From: Planctomycetota bacterium
Lineage (GTDB): Bacteria; Planctomycetota; Phycisphaerae; UBA1845; CAIVHJ01
Assembly: GCA_022565195.1 (NCBI GenBank)
Contig: JADFJZ010000001.1
Span: forward strand, 1-15,014
Direction: 5' to 3'
DNA length: 15,014 bases
In this document: positions 1-6,775 of the stretch, one piece after another
Layout of the letters: each line of letters starts with the position of its first letter
How positions within the stretch are numbered: position 1 is the first letter of the stretch
The notes under the pieces: model-generated
Database searches by the model: none
What the model was told of the DNA's origin: nothing
The model's input: only the letters and a program-made list of their open reading frames with translations
Translations under genes and position numbers: made by a program

Positions 1-259
1 AAACATCTCGCTGGGCAAGGCCGGTCGGACGCGGCATATGGGTCGGCGCCCGCACGTTCGCGGTGTGGCCATGAATCCTGTGGCTCATCCGCTCGGCGGC
101 GGCGAAGGCCGAAGTGGCGGCGGCCGCCATCCGTGCAGCCCGACCGGTGTGCTGGCGAAGGGCGGCTCCACGCGAAATCGCCGTAAGGGATCCAACAAGC
201 GAATTTTACGTCGGCGCAAGAGCAGGCGCTATGGGCAACTGGCGATTCCGAAGAAGTAG
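1..259 (+). CDS. rplB: 50S ribosomal protein L2, C-terminal part (5' truncated by window edge)
   Basis: The reading frame is open from base 2 and ends at TAG 257-259, giving the last 85 residues of L2, a primary 23S rRNA-binding protein near the peptidyl transferase centre. The diagnostic stretch is [18 protein letters not shown], followed by [14 protein letters not shown] and RHPCSPTG, then a very basic tail. The His that matches E. coli His229 is kept (codon 86-88), but the usual D-H-P-H is A-H-P-L here. The tail runs about a dozen residues past the usual RRR-K end. The gene is followed 37 bases later by rpsS, the normal S10 operon order. The N-terminal two thirds lie outside the window. 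Confidence 0.96.
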   Translation, partial: NISLGKAGRTRHMGRRPHVRGVAMNPVAHPLGGGEGRSGGGRHPCSPTGVLAKGGSTRNRRKGSNKRILRRRKSRRYGQLAIPKK

Positions 260-296
260 TGAAGCAGCGCGCGTGGTTGACGCGCCAGGAACCGGC

Positions 297-575
297 ATGA
301 CACGATCATCTAAAAAAGGCCCGTACGTTGATGAGAAGCTGTTCCGCAAGGTCATGCTGGCCAAGGACAGTGGCAGCAATTTGCCGATCCGGACGTGGTA
401 TCGTCGTTGCACGATCGTCCCGGAATTCGTGGGACACTCTTTCGAGGTCCACAACGGGAGACTGTTCAACAAAGTGTTTGTTACGGAAGACATGGTCGGG
501 CATAAACTGGGCGAGTTTAGTCCGACACGAACATTCAAGGGTCATACCGGCGGCCGGAAGAGGGAAGGCAAGTAA
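297..575 (+). CDS. rpsS: 30S ribosomal protein S19
   Basis: A 92-residue protein of normal family length. S19 sits in the head of the small subunit, pairs with S13 and contacts 16S rRNA near the A site. Recognisable parts are [12 protein letters not shown] (4-15), IRTWYRR (31-37, usual form IKTWSRR), the HNG turn (52-54) and [16 protein letters not shown] (68-83), then a basic tail. The ATG at 297 is chosen because AGGA at 287-290 lies 6 bases upstream and because the protein then begins as the family does. A longer in-frame ORF from 114 would overlap rplB and add 61 unrelated residues. It sits between rplB and rplV as in most bacteria. Confidence 0.97.
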   Translation: MTRSSKKGPYVDEKLFRKVMLAKDSGSNLPIRTWYRRCTIVPEFVGHSFEVHNGRLFNKVFVTEDMVGHKLGEFSPTRTFKGHTGGRKREGK

Positions 576-612
576 CGATCGAGCGTTGCCCGACGGCGGA
601 GGAAGTTTCTAG

Positions 613-963
613 ATGGCTGATGCGATGGTGACAGGACGGTGGCAGGCGAAATATCGGTATGCCCGACTTTCCCCGCGAAAAGCGCGGCTGGTTATCGATA
701 TGATCCGCGGACACCGCTGTAGTGAGGCTCTGAACATCCTGAAGTTCAGCAAGCAGCGTCCTGCCGTGGACATCGCCAAGACGCTCCGTTCCGCAATGGC
801 CAACGCCGACGAGCAAGAGGCGGACATGGGTCGGTTGTATATTGCGGAAGCTCGGGTGGACATGGGACCGACGACTCTTCGCTGGCGTCCGAAGGATCGC
901 GGGCGGGCCCATCCGATTCTCAAGAAGACGAGTCATATTCATATTGTGTTGGCTGAGAAGTAA
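613..963 (+). CDS. rplV: 50S ribosomal protein L22
   Basis: A 116-residue L22, close to the usual 110. L22 binds 23S rRNA and its long beta-hairpin lines the peptide exit tunnel, where macrolide resistance changes occur in other species. Visible family parts are YARLSPRKARLVIDMIRG (14-31), the AMANA segment (66-70), and the hairpin region from GPTTLRWRPKDRGRAHP to the KKTSHI end. The start ATG 613 is supported by a strong GGAGG at 598-602. The spacing to rpsS (37 bases) and to rpsC (18 bases) fits one transcript. Nothing is missing or broken. Confidence 0.97.
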   Translation: MADAMVTGRWQAKYRYARLSPRKARLVIDMIRGHRCSEALNILKFSKQRPAVDIAKTLRSAMANADEQEADMGRLYIAEARVDMGPTTLRWRPKDRGRAHPILKKTSHIHIVLAEK

Positions 964-981
964 TGATCGCGGAGTGATACT

Positions 982-1692
982 GTGGGGCAAAAGGTAAACC
1001 CAATTGGATTTCGGATCGGCATCACCGAGGACTGGCGTTCGCGCTGGTACGCTCCGAAGGCCTCGTATGGCGAGTTTCTCGTCGAAGACTATAGGATACG
1101 GGCCTACATCGATCGGCGCCTCAATCGCCAGCCGCCTTATGCGGCCGTGGCCAAGATCGAGATCGAACGAACGCGCGATGCAGTGAAAGTGATCCTGCAC
1201 ACCGCCCGGCCCGGCTTGGTGATCGGTCCGAAAGGCGCCGAGGTAGACAAACTCAAGGAGCACCTGGAGAACTTGATCGATCGTAAGATCACGGTCAACA
1301 TCATGGAGATCAAGAATCCGGACCTCGACGCCCAGCTCGTGGCGGAAGGTGTCGCGGAGCAATTGAAGAAGCGGGCGTCCTTTCGGCGCACGATCAAGCA
1401 GCACCTGGAAACGACCATGGGCGCCGGCGCCCTCGGGATCAAGATTCGATGCAAGGGCCGGTTGGGCGGACGGGAAATGTCGAGCAGCGAGACCCAGCAT
1501 CTCGGTTCGCTTCCCGTTCAAACGTTGCAGGCTCACGTTGAATACGGCTTTGCCAAGTGCCGCGCGAGCTACGGTGTGATCGGCGTCAAGGCCTGGATCT
1601 ATCTGGGGCGCTATGGCGAGGAAATCACCCCGATTGCAGGTGATGGTGACGGCCACGGGCGGCGCCGGTCCGGCCCGCGTGGGAAACTGTAA
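982..1692 (+). CDS. rpsC: 30S ribosomal protein S3
   Basis: A 236-residue S3 starting at GTG 982, with GGAG at 971-974 seven bases upstream. S3 sits in the small-subunit head at the mRNA entry pore, where it helps hold and unwind mRNA. The start GQKVNPIGFRIG is the family signature. A type II KH domain follows, with its GPKG loop at 82-85, and the C-terminal domain carries GRLGGREMSSSE and an end rich in Gly and Arg. Length is within the family range. The neighbours rplV and rplP are the canonical ones. The use of GTG is ordinary for the gene. Confidence 0.97.
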   Translation: MGQKVNPIGFRIGITEDWRSRWYAPKASYGEFLVEDYRIRAYIDRRLNRQPPYAAVAKIEIERTRDAVKVILHTARPGLVIGPKGAEVDKLKEHLENLIDRKITVNIMEIKNPDLDAQLVAEGVAEQLKKRASFRRTIKQHLETTMGAGALGIKIRCKGRLGGREMSSSETQHLGSLPVQTLQAHVEYGFAKCRASYGVIGVKAWIYLGRYGEEITPIAGDGDGHGRRRSGPRGKL

Positions 1693-1701
1693 GGATTTAA
1701 G

Positions 1702-1707
1702 AAGGAG
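1702..1707 (+). promoter_or_regulatory. Shine-Dalgarno AAGGAG deciding the rplP start
   Basis: A perfect AAGGAG lies 8 bases before TTG 1716 and 17 bases before the next in-frame ATG (1725). The spacing favours the TTG start. Confidence 0.75.
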
Positions 1708-1715
1708 TATCGGTC

Positions 1716-2135
1716 TTGCCCGCGATGCCCAAGAGAGTCAAGTTTCGTAAGTCACAGCGTGGCCGAATCCGCGGCAATGCGTCGCGCGGCAACACTGTGA
1801 GTTTCGGAGATTACGGCTTGCAGGCCTTGGGGCACTCGTGGATCACGGCCCGTCAGATTGAGGCCGGCCGCGTGGCCGCGACCCATTTTCTGCACCGCGA
1901 GGGTCGGGTGTTCGTGCGGATCTTCCCGCACAAGCCGATCTCGGCGAAGCCGCTCGAAGTCCGCATGGGCAAAGGCAAGGGCGAACCCAGCCAATGGGTA
2001 GCCTGCGTGCGTCCGGGGACCGTGTTGTATGAAATTGGTGGAGTTGAAGAAGATATCGCACGTGTGGCATTGACCCGCGTGGCGCACAAAATGCCGATAC
2101 GCTGCCGCCTGATTTTGCGAAGAAGCAAGCACTAG
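1716..2135 (+). CDS. rplP: 50S ribosomal protein L16 (TTG start)
   Basis: A 139-residue L16, the usual length. L16 sits at the base of the central protuberance and helps place tRNA in the A and P sites. Visible family segments are PKRVKFRKSQRGR (5-17), FGDYGL (30-35), TARQIEAGR (44-52), RVFPHKP-like IFPHKPIS (69-76) and RMGKGKGEPSQWV (83-95). The TTG at 1716 is preferred over ATG 1725 because the strong AAGGAG has the right spacing only for TTG; the three additional residues (M-P-A) keep the protein close to the common N-terminus. TTG may lower initiation. Flanked by rpsC and rpmC. Confidence 0.95.
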   Translation: MPAMPKRVKFRKSQRGRIRGNASRGNTVSFGDYGLQALGHSWITARQIEAGRVAATHFLHREGRVFVRIFPHKPISAKPLEVRMGKGKGEPSQWVACVRPGTVLYEIGGVEEDIARVALTRVAHKMPIRCRLILRRSKH

Positions 2136-2155
2136 GGCGGCTGGAGCAGAGGCTC

Positions 2156-2404
2156 ATGAATATCGCGGAAATAAGAGCGATGAAGACGGATGAGTTGCAC
2201 TCCGAGTTGGATCGGATCAGGCGGCACTTGTTCGATTTGCGGTCGCAGGCGGTGACGGAGAAGCTGGAGGATCCGACGCAGTTGACCAAGACAAGGCGCG
2301 AGATCGCGCAACTCTTGACTGTTCTCACGGAGCGTGGGGAGACCGGGATCGAAGAAAAGCAGTATCACTTGGAAACGGAAGCGCGGCGGAAGGTCGCCCA
2401 GTAG
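2156..2404 (+). CDS. rpmC: 50S ribosomal protein L29
   Basis: An 82-residue L29; most are 60-70 residues. L29 is a two-helix protein near the peptide tunnel exit, where it neighbours L23 and the docking site for nascent-chain factors. Family residues are MNIAEIRAM, the DELHSELDRIRRHLFDLRSQ helix (12-31) and the second helix with the TRREIAQLLTVL stretch (45-56). Residues from about 60 on form a charged C-terminal extension rich in Glu, Lys and Arg that short L29 proteins lack. A short AGAGG lies upstream of the ATG. It is placed between rplP and rpsQ, the standard order. Confidence 0.93.
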   Translation: MNIAEIRAMKTDELHSELDRIRRHLFDLRSQAVTEKLEDPTQLTKTRREIAQLLTVLTERGETGIEEKQYHLETEARRKVAQ

Positions 2405-2437
2405 ATGAGCCTTCCGATTTGTTGTTGAGAGTTCATG

Positions 2438-2725
2438 ATGGCAGACACAACCGTTGGCAAGAACCAGGGACGCAAGCCGCGAGCGGTACGAACTGGATTC
2501 GTGGAATCCGCCAAGTGCGACAAGACGATCAAGGTAGTGATGGAACGCCGGGTCAAGCACCCGAAGTATGGGAAGTACATTCGGCGTCGTACGAAGCTGC
2601 ACGCCCATGATGAGCAGAACCTCGCCAAGATCGGCGATCAAGTTGAGATCATGGAGTGTCGACCGATTTCGAAGACCAAGCACTGGCGTCTGGTTCGAGT
2701 GGTGCGTGCGGCGGATGCCCGCTGA
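2438..2725 (+). CDS. rpsQ: 30S ribosomal protein S17
   Basis: A 95-residue S17, an OB-fold protein that binds 16S rRNA early in small-subunit assembly. The core reads [14 protein letters not shown], then [39 protein letters not shown] and LVRVV, all typical. About 12-15 basic residues precede the core as an N-terminal extension. Two adjacent ATGs exist (2435 and 2438). I chose 2438 because the GAGAG at 2427-2431 has better spacing to it and it gives an M-A-D start, but 2435 is nearly as likely. It is the last gene of the S10 segment, with rplN 27 bases on. Confidence 0.94.
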   Translation: MADTTVGKNQGRKPRAVRTGFVESAKCDKTIKVVMERRVKHPKYGKYIRRRTKLHAHDEQNLAKIGDQVEIMECRPISKTKHWRLVRVVRAADAR

Positions 2726-2752
2726 TCTGTTTTGTAGAGCGAAGACGAACTC

Positions 2753-3169
2753 ATGATTCAAATGCAGTCAATTGTGGATGTCGCGGACAACACCGGCGCC
2801 AAGCAGGTAATGATCTTCCGAGTGATGAAGGGATCGACCTCGCGTCGCGGCAAGCTCCGGCTGCAAACGGCGGGTATCGGCGATATCGTCATGGGCACGG
2901 TCAAGAAGGCGTTGCCGACTTCGGATTTCGCAGACGCCAAGTCGCGGCCGGACAAAAAGAAGGCCCGCATCGTCAAAGGTGTTGTGGTTCGCACCCGGCA
3001 TCGCTCCCGGCGCAAGGACGGCAGCTACGTGCGTTTCGATAAGAATGCGATTGTCCTGCTTAATGAAAACAACGAGCCCCGCGGCACCCGGATTTTCGGC
3101 GCGGTTGCCCGCGAGCTGCGTGAAGCGGGGCATATGAAGATTATTTCGCTGGCGGATGAAGTAGTGTAG
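2753..3169 (+). CDS. rplN: 50S ribosomal protein L14 with two internal insertions
   Basis: L14 binds 23S rRNA at the subunit interface and forms bridges to 16S rRNA; it is also the target of the silencing factor RsfS in other bacteria. The frame starts [16 protein letters not shown] and ends [13 protein letters not shown] and [11 protein letters not shown], all characteristic. The protein is 138 residues, whereas L14 is normally 122-123. By eye against E. coli L14, one extra block of about 7 residues falls within 29-39 and a second of about 9 residues within 56-72, both basic. The frame is unbroken on both sides, so these are true insertions rather than sequencing errors. There is no strong Shine-Dalgarno. 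Confidence 0.96.
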   Translation: MIQMQSIVDVADNTGAKQVMIFRVMKGSTSRRGKLRLQTAGIGDIVMGTVKKALPTSDFADAKSRPDKKKARIVKGVVVRTRHRSRRKDGSYVRFDKNAIVLLNENNEPRGTRIFGAVARELREAGHMKIISLADEVV

Positions 3170-3181
3170 GTTGGCAGCCCT

Positions 3182-3195
3182 GGGCGGGACCGCCC
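3182..3195 (+). other. Small GC hairpin between rplN and rplX
   Basis: GGGCGG (3182-3187) and CCGCCC (3190-3195) are exact inverted copies with two bases between, allowing a short stem with a tetraloop. No run of T follows, so it is not a standard terminator. It lies in the 58-base gap before rplX, the longest gap among the genes from rplN to secY. Confidence 0.4.
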
Positions 3196-3227
3196 GAACA
3201 ATGTGTTGCCGTTAAAAGTTGAATAAC

Positions 3228-3581
3228 ATGGCGAGACACATAAAGAGCAACGACATAGTCGAGGTGATCTCCGGTGATCACAAGGGCGAGCGGGGCAAAG
3301 TGCTTCGCGTCCTGCCGCAACGCGATCTGGTGGTCGTGGAGGGCGTGAATATGATCTATCGCCATGTCCGGCCTTCGCGCCGCAACCCGCAGGGTGGCCG
3401 TTTGCAGAGGGAGGCTGCGATTCATATTTCGAATGTGCTTCCAATCGATCCCAAATCGGACCGCGGCACGCGGGTACGATTCGAGATCGAACGAGACGGC
3501 AAGGGACGTGTGACCTCGAAGAAGCGAGTGACGATCGGCGGTACGGTGCTGGATGAAGTGACGCGCGCGACCGGACAGTGA
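3228..3581 (+). CDS. rplX: 50S ribosomal protein L24
   Basis: A 117-residue L24, a normal to slightly long form. L24 is an assembly-initiating protein that binds the 5' part of 23S rRNA and later sits by the tunnel exit. It begins ARHIKSNDIVEVISGDHKGERGKV, a KOW motif, followed by VVEGVNM (36-42), the basic RPSRRNPQGG segment and EAAIHISNV (62-70). The ATG at 3228 is chosen because it gives the family-like M-A-R start; an in-frame TTG at 3219 would add three residues. Neither start has a clear Shine-Dalgarno, which is unusual in this cluster. It is followed 18 bases later by rplE. Confidence 0.94.
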   Translation: MARHIKSNDIVEVISGDHKGERGKVLRVLPQRDLVVVEGVNMIYRHVRPSRRNPQGGRLQREAAIHISNVLPIDPKSDRGTRVRFEIERDGKGRVTSKKRVTIGGTVLDEVTRATGQ

Positions 3582-3599
3582 ATGCAGTACAGGTGAACG

Positions 3600-4139
3600 A
3601 TGGTACGACTGCTCGAAAGATACAAACAGAACGTAGTGGCAGAGTTGAGCAAGGATCTCGGCCGGGCGAACATTCTGTCGATCCCGCGACTGGAGAAAAT
3701 CGTGGTGTCGATGGGTGTTGGGCAGGCCGTCGCGGAGAAAAAGCGGATCGAATCGGCGACCCGCGAGTTGGCCTTGTTGGCCGGTCAGAAACCGGTTGTC
3801 TGCAAGGCCAAAAAGAGCGTCTCGAACTTCAAGCTTCGGAGCGGATATCCGATCGGGTGCAAAGTGACCCTGCGTGGCGATCGCATGTACGAATTCCTGG
3901 ATCGTCTGATCAGCATCGTGATTCCGCGTATCCGCGACTTTCGTGGATTGAACCCGCAGTCTTTCGACGGCCAGGGTAATTACTCGATGGGCGTCACAGA
4001 GCAATCGGTGTTTCCGGAGATTGACATCGACAAGGTCGATTATACGCAGGGCCTCAACGTGACCCTGGTCACGACGGCGAAAAGCGACGCTGAGGGCAAG
4101 AATTTGCTCGCGCGGCTGGGGATGCCGTTTAGGGAATAG
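3600..4139 (+). CDS. rplE: 50S ribosomal protein L5
   Basis: A 179-residue L5, exactly the family length. L5 binds 5S rRNA in the central protuberance and contacts P-site tRNA. Visible motifs are the N-terminal LLERYKQNVV, IPRLEKIVVSMGVGQA (28-43), the AGQKPVVCKAKKSVSNFKLR stretch, GCKVTLRG, DFRGLNPQSFDGQGNYSMGV and the C-terminal LLARLGMPFRE. ATG 3600 is preceded by an AGGTGA. The order rplX-rplE-rpsN is the standard spc order. An overlapping frame from 3578 is a shadow. Confidence 0.97.
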   Translation: MVRLLERYKQNVVAELSKDLGRANILSIPRLEKIVVSMGVGQAVAEKKRIESATRELALLAGQKPVVCKAKKSVSNFKLRSGYPIGCKVTLRGDRMYEFLDRLISIVIPRIRDFRGLNPQSFDGQGNYSMGVTEQSVFPEIDIDKVDYTQGLNVTLVTTAKSDAEGKNLLARLGMPFRE

Positions 4140-4166
4140 ACGATACGAAGCTCGAGGTGTACGGCG

Positions 4167-4352
4167 ATGGCAACGACAGCCTGGAAGGTTAAAGCGAAGC
4201 GAAAGCCAAAGTTCTCGTCCCGCCTCATACGGCGCTGCGAGTTGTGCGGGCGTGTGCGGGCCGTGTACCGCAAGTTCAAGATTTGCCGTATTTGCTTCAG
4301 AACGCTGGCGAACGAAGGCAAGATTCCCGGCGTCAAGAAAGCCAGTTGGTAG
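4167..4352 (+). CDS. rpsN: 30S ribosomal protein S14, type Z (zinc-binding)
   Basis: A 61-residue short-form S14. S14 joins late in small-subunit assembly, in the head next to S3 and S10. Four cysteines in two CxxC pairs, C24/C27 and C40/C43, form the zinc knuckle that separates the type Z form from the 100-residue zinc-free form. The surroundings [16 protein letters not shown] and CRICFR, and the end IPGVKKASW, fit the family. Some workers name this gene rpsZ. rpsH begins 17 bases after its stop. A zinc-independent copy elsewhere in the genome cannot be judged from here. Confidence 0.96.
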   Translation: MATTAWKVKAKRKPKFSSRLIRRCELCGRVRAVYRKFKICRICFRTLANEGKIPGVKKASW

Positions 4353-4369
4353 AGGAGTAAAGACAAGCG

Positions 4370-4765
4370 ATGTGGTCTGACCCGATCGCGGACATGTTGA
4401 CTCGGATTCGGAACTCGGCACGGGTGCGCAAGACGCAGGCCATGATCCCGTGTTCGAAGATGAAGGTCGGGATCGCCAAAGTACTCGTGGAGGAAGGCTT
4501 CATCTCCGGGTACGACGTGATCGGCGATACGAAGCAGGATATGCTGAGAATCGAACTGAAGTATGGCCCCCGCGGAGAGCAAGTGCTCCACCGTCTGGAT
4601 CGCGTGTCATCCCCGGGTCGGCGCGTTTACAAGAAGTCCAGCGAGCTGCCCCGGGTTCTCAACGGCCTGGGGATCGCCATTTTGTCGACTTCTCAGGGCG
4701 TGCTGAGTGACCGCCAGTGTCGTGAACGCCAAATTGGCGGCGAACTATTATGTACTGCGTATTAA
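4370..4765 (+). CDS. rpsH: 30S ribosomal protein S8
   Basis: A 131-residue S8, the normal length. S8 binds helix 21 of 16S rRNA and organises the central domain; in E. coli it also represses the spc operon by binding the rplE mRNA. The protein starts SDPIADMLTRIRNS (3-16), has the MIPCSKMK segment (25-32), and ends with STSQGVLSDR (106-115) and GGELLC (123-128), the rRNA-contacting family signature. GAGGAG (4352-4357) lies 12 bases before the ATG and overlaps the rpsN stop, suggesting coupled translation. I did not find a convincing S8 target copy in rplE by eye. Confidence 0.97.
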   Translation: MWSDPIADMLTRIRNSARVRKTQAMIPCSKMKVGIAKVLVEEGFISGYDVIGDTKQDMLRIELKYGPRGEQVLHRLDRVSSPGRRVYKKSSELPRVLNGLGIAILSTSQGVLSDRQCRERQIGGELLCTAY

Positions 4766-4786
4766 CTTTGAGTCGGTATTGATCGA

Positions 4787-5380
4787 ATGTCTCGGATCGG
4801 AAGAAAACCAATCGCTGTGCCCGGCGACGTCAAAATGAATGTTCGAGGGCAGTCTGTCTCCGTGACCGGCCCCAAGGGAGAACTCACCTGGACGTATTCC
4901 GATCCGATTACGGTTCAAGTGGACGGGAGTTCCGTCGTGGTACAGCGGGCGGACGACAGCAAGAAGAGCCGGCAGTTACACGGCCTGACGCGTGCCTTGA
5001 TCGCCAACATGATCAAGGGTGTGCGCGAGGGCTATGAGAAGCGCTTGCTGATCTACGGCACGGGCTACTCTTGCAACTTGAAGGGTGGCAATCTCGAACT
5101 GAATGTCGGCTTTATGGGTCGCAGCGTCAACAAAGGGCCTCAGTTCGTGATTCCGGTGCCGGAGGGAGTCGAAGCGGTGGTCGAGACGCCGATGGCCCGT
5201 GGCGAATCCGAGCCTGCCAAACTTCTGATCCGCGGCATTGATAAGCAGAAGGTGGGCCAGTTCGCGGCAGAAATACGTGCGTTGCGCAAACCGGAACCGT
5301 ACAAGGGCAAGGGCGTGCGTTACGAGAACGAGCAGGTACGGCGGAAGCAGGGCAAGTCCCTTGTGGGTGCGGGCGGCTAG
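4787..5380 (+). CDS. rplF: 50S ribosomal protein L6
   Basis: A 197-residue L6, longer than the common 177-180. L6 sits at the base of the L7/L12 stalk near the sarcin-ricin loop and the factor-binding site. It starts MSRIGRKPIAVP; the second domain ends with RKPEPYKGKGVRYENE (167-182), the strongest signature. About 8 of the extra residues lie near 135-143, before LLIRGIDKQ, and the rest are at the C-terminus. LTRALIANMIKGVREGYEK (67-85) is typical. ATG 4787 is the only sensible start. It is located between rpsH and rplR as usual. Confidence 0.96.
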   Translation: MSRIGRKPIAVPGDVKMNVRGQSVSVTGPKGELTWTYSDPITVQVDGSSVVVQRADDSKKSRQLHGLTRALIANMIKGVREGYEKRLLIYGTGYSCNLKGGNLELNVGFMGRSVNKGPQFVIPVPEGVEAVVETPMARGESEPAKLLIRGIDKQKVGQFAAEIRALRKPEPYKGKGVRYENEQVRRKQGKSLVGAGG

Positions 5381-5400
5381 TCCGGGGCGAGTCAAACACT

Positions 5401-5769
5401 ATGGAACTGAACTGTCTGAAGCATAAACGTCGGTTACGCCGCAAGATGCGTATCCGCAAGAGAATCTTCGGAACGGCAGACCGTCCGCGCATGAGCGTAT
5501 TCCGCAGCCATAAGAACATTTATGTTCAATTGATTGATGACTTGTCCGGCACGACGGTTTGTGAAGCAAATACGCGGAACGTGGCCCTGCGAAAGTCAAT
5601 CAGCTATGGGGGCAACCAGGACGCGGCCCGGCTCATCGGGCAGGAAATCGCCCAGCGAGCGAAAGCAAAAGGCGTGGCACGCGTGCTGTTCGATCGCAAC
5701 GGTTACCGCTTTCACGGCCGGTTAAAAGCGTTGGCCGACGCGTTCCAAAAGGAAGGCATCAAGTTTTAG
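5401..5769 (+). CDS. rplR: 50S ribosomal protein L18
   Basis: A 122-residue L18, the usual length. L18 binds 5S rRNA and, with L5, attaches it to the large subunit. The basic N-terminus KHKRRLRRKMRIRKRIFGT is followed by RPRMSVFRSHKNIYVQLIDD (48-ish onward from residue 28), then a segment ending GVARVLFDRNGYRFHGRLKALADA, which is the family hallmark. ATG 5401 follows the rplF stop by 20 bases. There is a G-rich stretch upstream but only a weak Shine-Dalgarno. Nothing is odd in length or motifs. Confidence 0.96.
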   Translation: MELNCLKHKRRLRRKMRIRKRIFGTADRPRMSVFRSHKNIYVQLIDDLSGTTVCEANTRNVALRKSISYGGNQDAARLIGQEIAQRAKAKGVARVLFDRNGYRFHGRLKALADAFQKEGIKF

Positions 5770-5772
5770 TAT

Positions 5773-5777
5773 AGGTG
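5773..5777 (+). promoter_or_regulatory. Shine-Dalgarno-like AGGTG deciding the rpsE start
   Basis: AGGTG lies 9 bases before ATG 5787. The upstream in-frame GTG (5775) overlaps this site, so it is more likely part of the ribosome binding site than the start codon. Confidence 0.55.
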
Positions 5778-5786
5778 CATTGCAGC

Positions 5787-6293
5787 ATGGCTTTTCAAAA
5801 GAGACAAAAGGACGAGTCTACCCCGGGAGGTTTTGAAGACGAAGTGGTGCGGATTTACCGCTGCGCCACGGTCGTCAAGGGAGGCCAGCGTTTCAGCTTC
5901 GCGGCACTGGTGGTGGTTGGCGACCGTCGCGGCCAGGTCGGCATCGGATATGGCAAAGCCAACCAGGTTCCATCGGCTGTGGAAAAATCCATCAAAGCGG
6001 CGCACAAGAACATCATCACAGTAAAGCTCGAAGGCAGCACCTTGCCCCACGAGGTTGTGGGGCGGTACGGGGCGAGTCGAGTGGTCATGGTCCCGGCGAG
6101 CCCCGGAACGGGTGTCATTGCGGGAGCGAGTGCGCGAGCCGTGCTGGAGTTGGCCGGTGTTCATGATGTGCTGACCAAGAGCTATGGCTCGAACAGCCCA
6201 AAGAATGTGGTACGTGCGACGTTTGAAGCGCTGCGATCTTTGATCAACGCAGAGGATATTACTCACCTGCGCGGCGTGAGCGTCGTCTCTTAG
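5787..6293 (+). CDS. rpsE: 30S ribosomal protein S5
   Basis: A 168-residue S5, matching the family. S5 lies at the mRNA entry side with S3 and S4 and affects decoding accuracy. Motifs: VVKGGQRFSFAALVVVGD (29-46), the double-stranded RNA-binding fold with VGIGYGKA (51-58), and PASPGTGVIAGA (104-115). ATG 5787 is preferred; GTG 5775 would add M-H-C-S. The next gene is rplO, only 14 bases after the stop, so the rpmD (L30) gene that usually comes here is absent. Together with S4, the protein is a classic site of accuracy mutations, and no key region looks altered. Confidence 0.96.
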   Translation: MAFQKRQKDESTPGGFEDEVVRIYRCATVVKGGQRFSFAALVVVGDRRGQVGIGYGKANQVPSAVEKSIKAAHKNIITVKLEGSTLPHEVVGRYGASRVVMVPASPGTGVIAGASARAVLELAGVHDVLTKSYGSNSPKNVVRATFEALRSLINAEDITHLRGVSVVS

Positions 6294-6307
6294 ACGGGTT
6301 TGAGAAA

Positions 6308-6766
6308 ATGGAACTGGCGGATATCACAAGTAAAGCAGGTGCTCACGAAAAGCGCAAGCGCGTCGGGCGTGGCCGTAGTTCGGGCCACGGTAAGACCTGC
6401 GGCCGAGGCCACAAGGGCTCGGGTCAGCGTGCGGGCGGCTCGATTCGGCGTCTCACCGAAGGCGGGCAAATGCCGCTGTTTCGCCGGATTCCAAAGAGAG
6501 GTTTCTCCAACGCGGATTTCCGGACGGAATATGACATCGTGAACATTTGTGACCTCGACGAGCTGTTCAGCAGCGGCGACGAAGTCACGAAGCAGGCGTT
6601 GGTCAAAGTGGGGTTGCTGCGGAACGATCGAGTTTTGGTGAAGATTCTGGGAGACGGCGATCTGGCGACGAAGTTGACGGTGCTGGCGGATCGGTTCAGC
6701 AAGTCGGCCAAAGAAAAGATCACGGCGGCGGGCGGAACGGTCAGCGAAATTGGGAACTCCAGGTAG
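6308..6766 (+). CDS. rplO: 50S ribosomal protein L15
   Basis: A 152-residue L15, of usual length. L15 is a long-tailed 23S rRNA-binding protein needed late in large-subunit assembly. The glycine- and arginine-rich extension VGRGRSSGHGKTCGRGHKG (19-37) and EGGQMPLFRRIPKRGF (51-66) are unmistakable; the globular C-terminal domain has KVGLLRNDRVLVKILGDG and ends with the AAGGTVSEI stretch. ATG 6308 is preceded by a weak GAG-type site. It directly precedes secY (9-base gap), the normal spc order apart from the missing L30 gene. Confidence 0.96.
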   Translation: MELADITSKAGAHEKRKRVGRGRSSGHGKTCGRGHKGSGQRAGGSIRRLTEGGQMPLFRRIPKRGFSNADFRTEYDIVNICDLDELFSSGDEVTKQALVKVGLLRNDRVLVKILGDGDLATKLTVLADRFSKSAKEKITAAGGTVSEIGNSR

Positions 6767-6775
6767 AACGATTCA

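Noticed and set aside
114..296. Upstream in-frame extension of rpsS
   Set aside because: Would overlap rplB and add 61 residues absent from S19; the AGGA before ATG 297 supports the short start.
535..1656. Long minus-strand open frame (373 codons) opposite rplV and rpsC
   Set aside because: It lies wholly over recognised ribosomal genes, shows no known family, and is the expected by-product of GC-rich codon use on the opposite strand.
3578..3979. Second frame overlapping the rplE start
   Set aside because: It overlaps rplE, which has full L5 motifs; the product has no recognised features.
3141..4421. Minus-strand open frame of 426 codons opposite rplX-rplE-rpsN
   Set aside because: Spans three real genes and their gaps; composition rich in His and Arg looks like an antisense shadow, not a protein.
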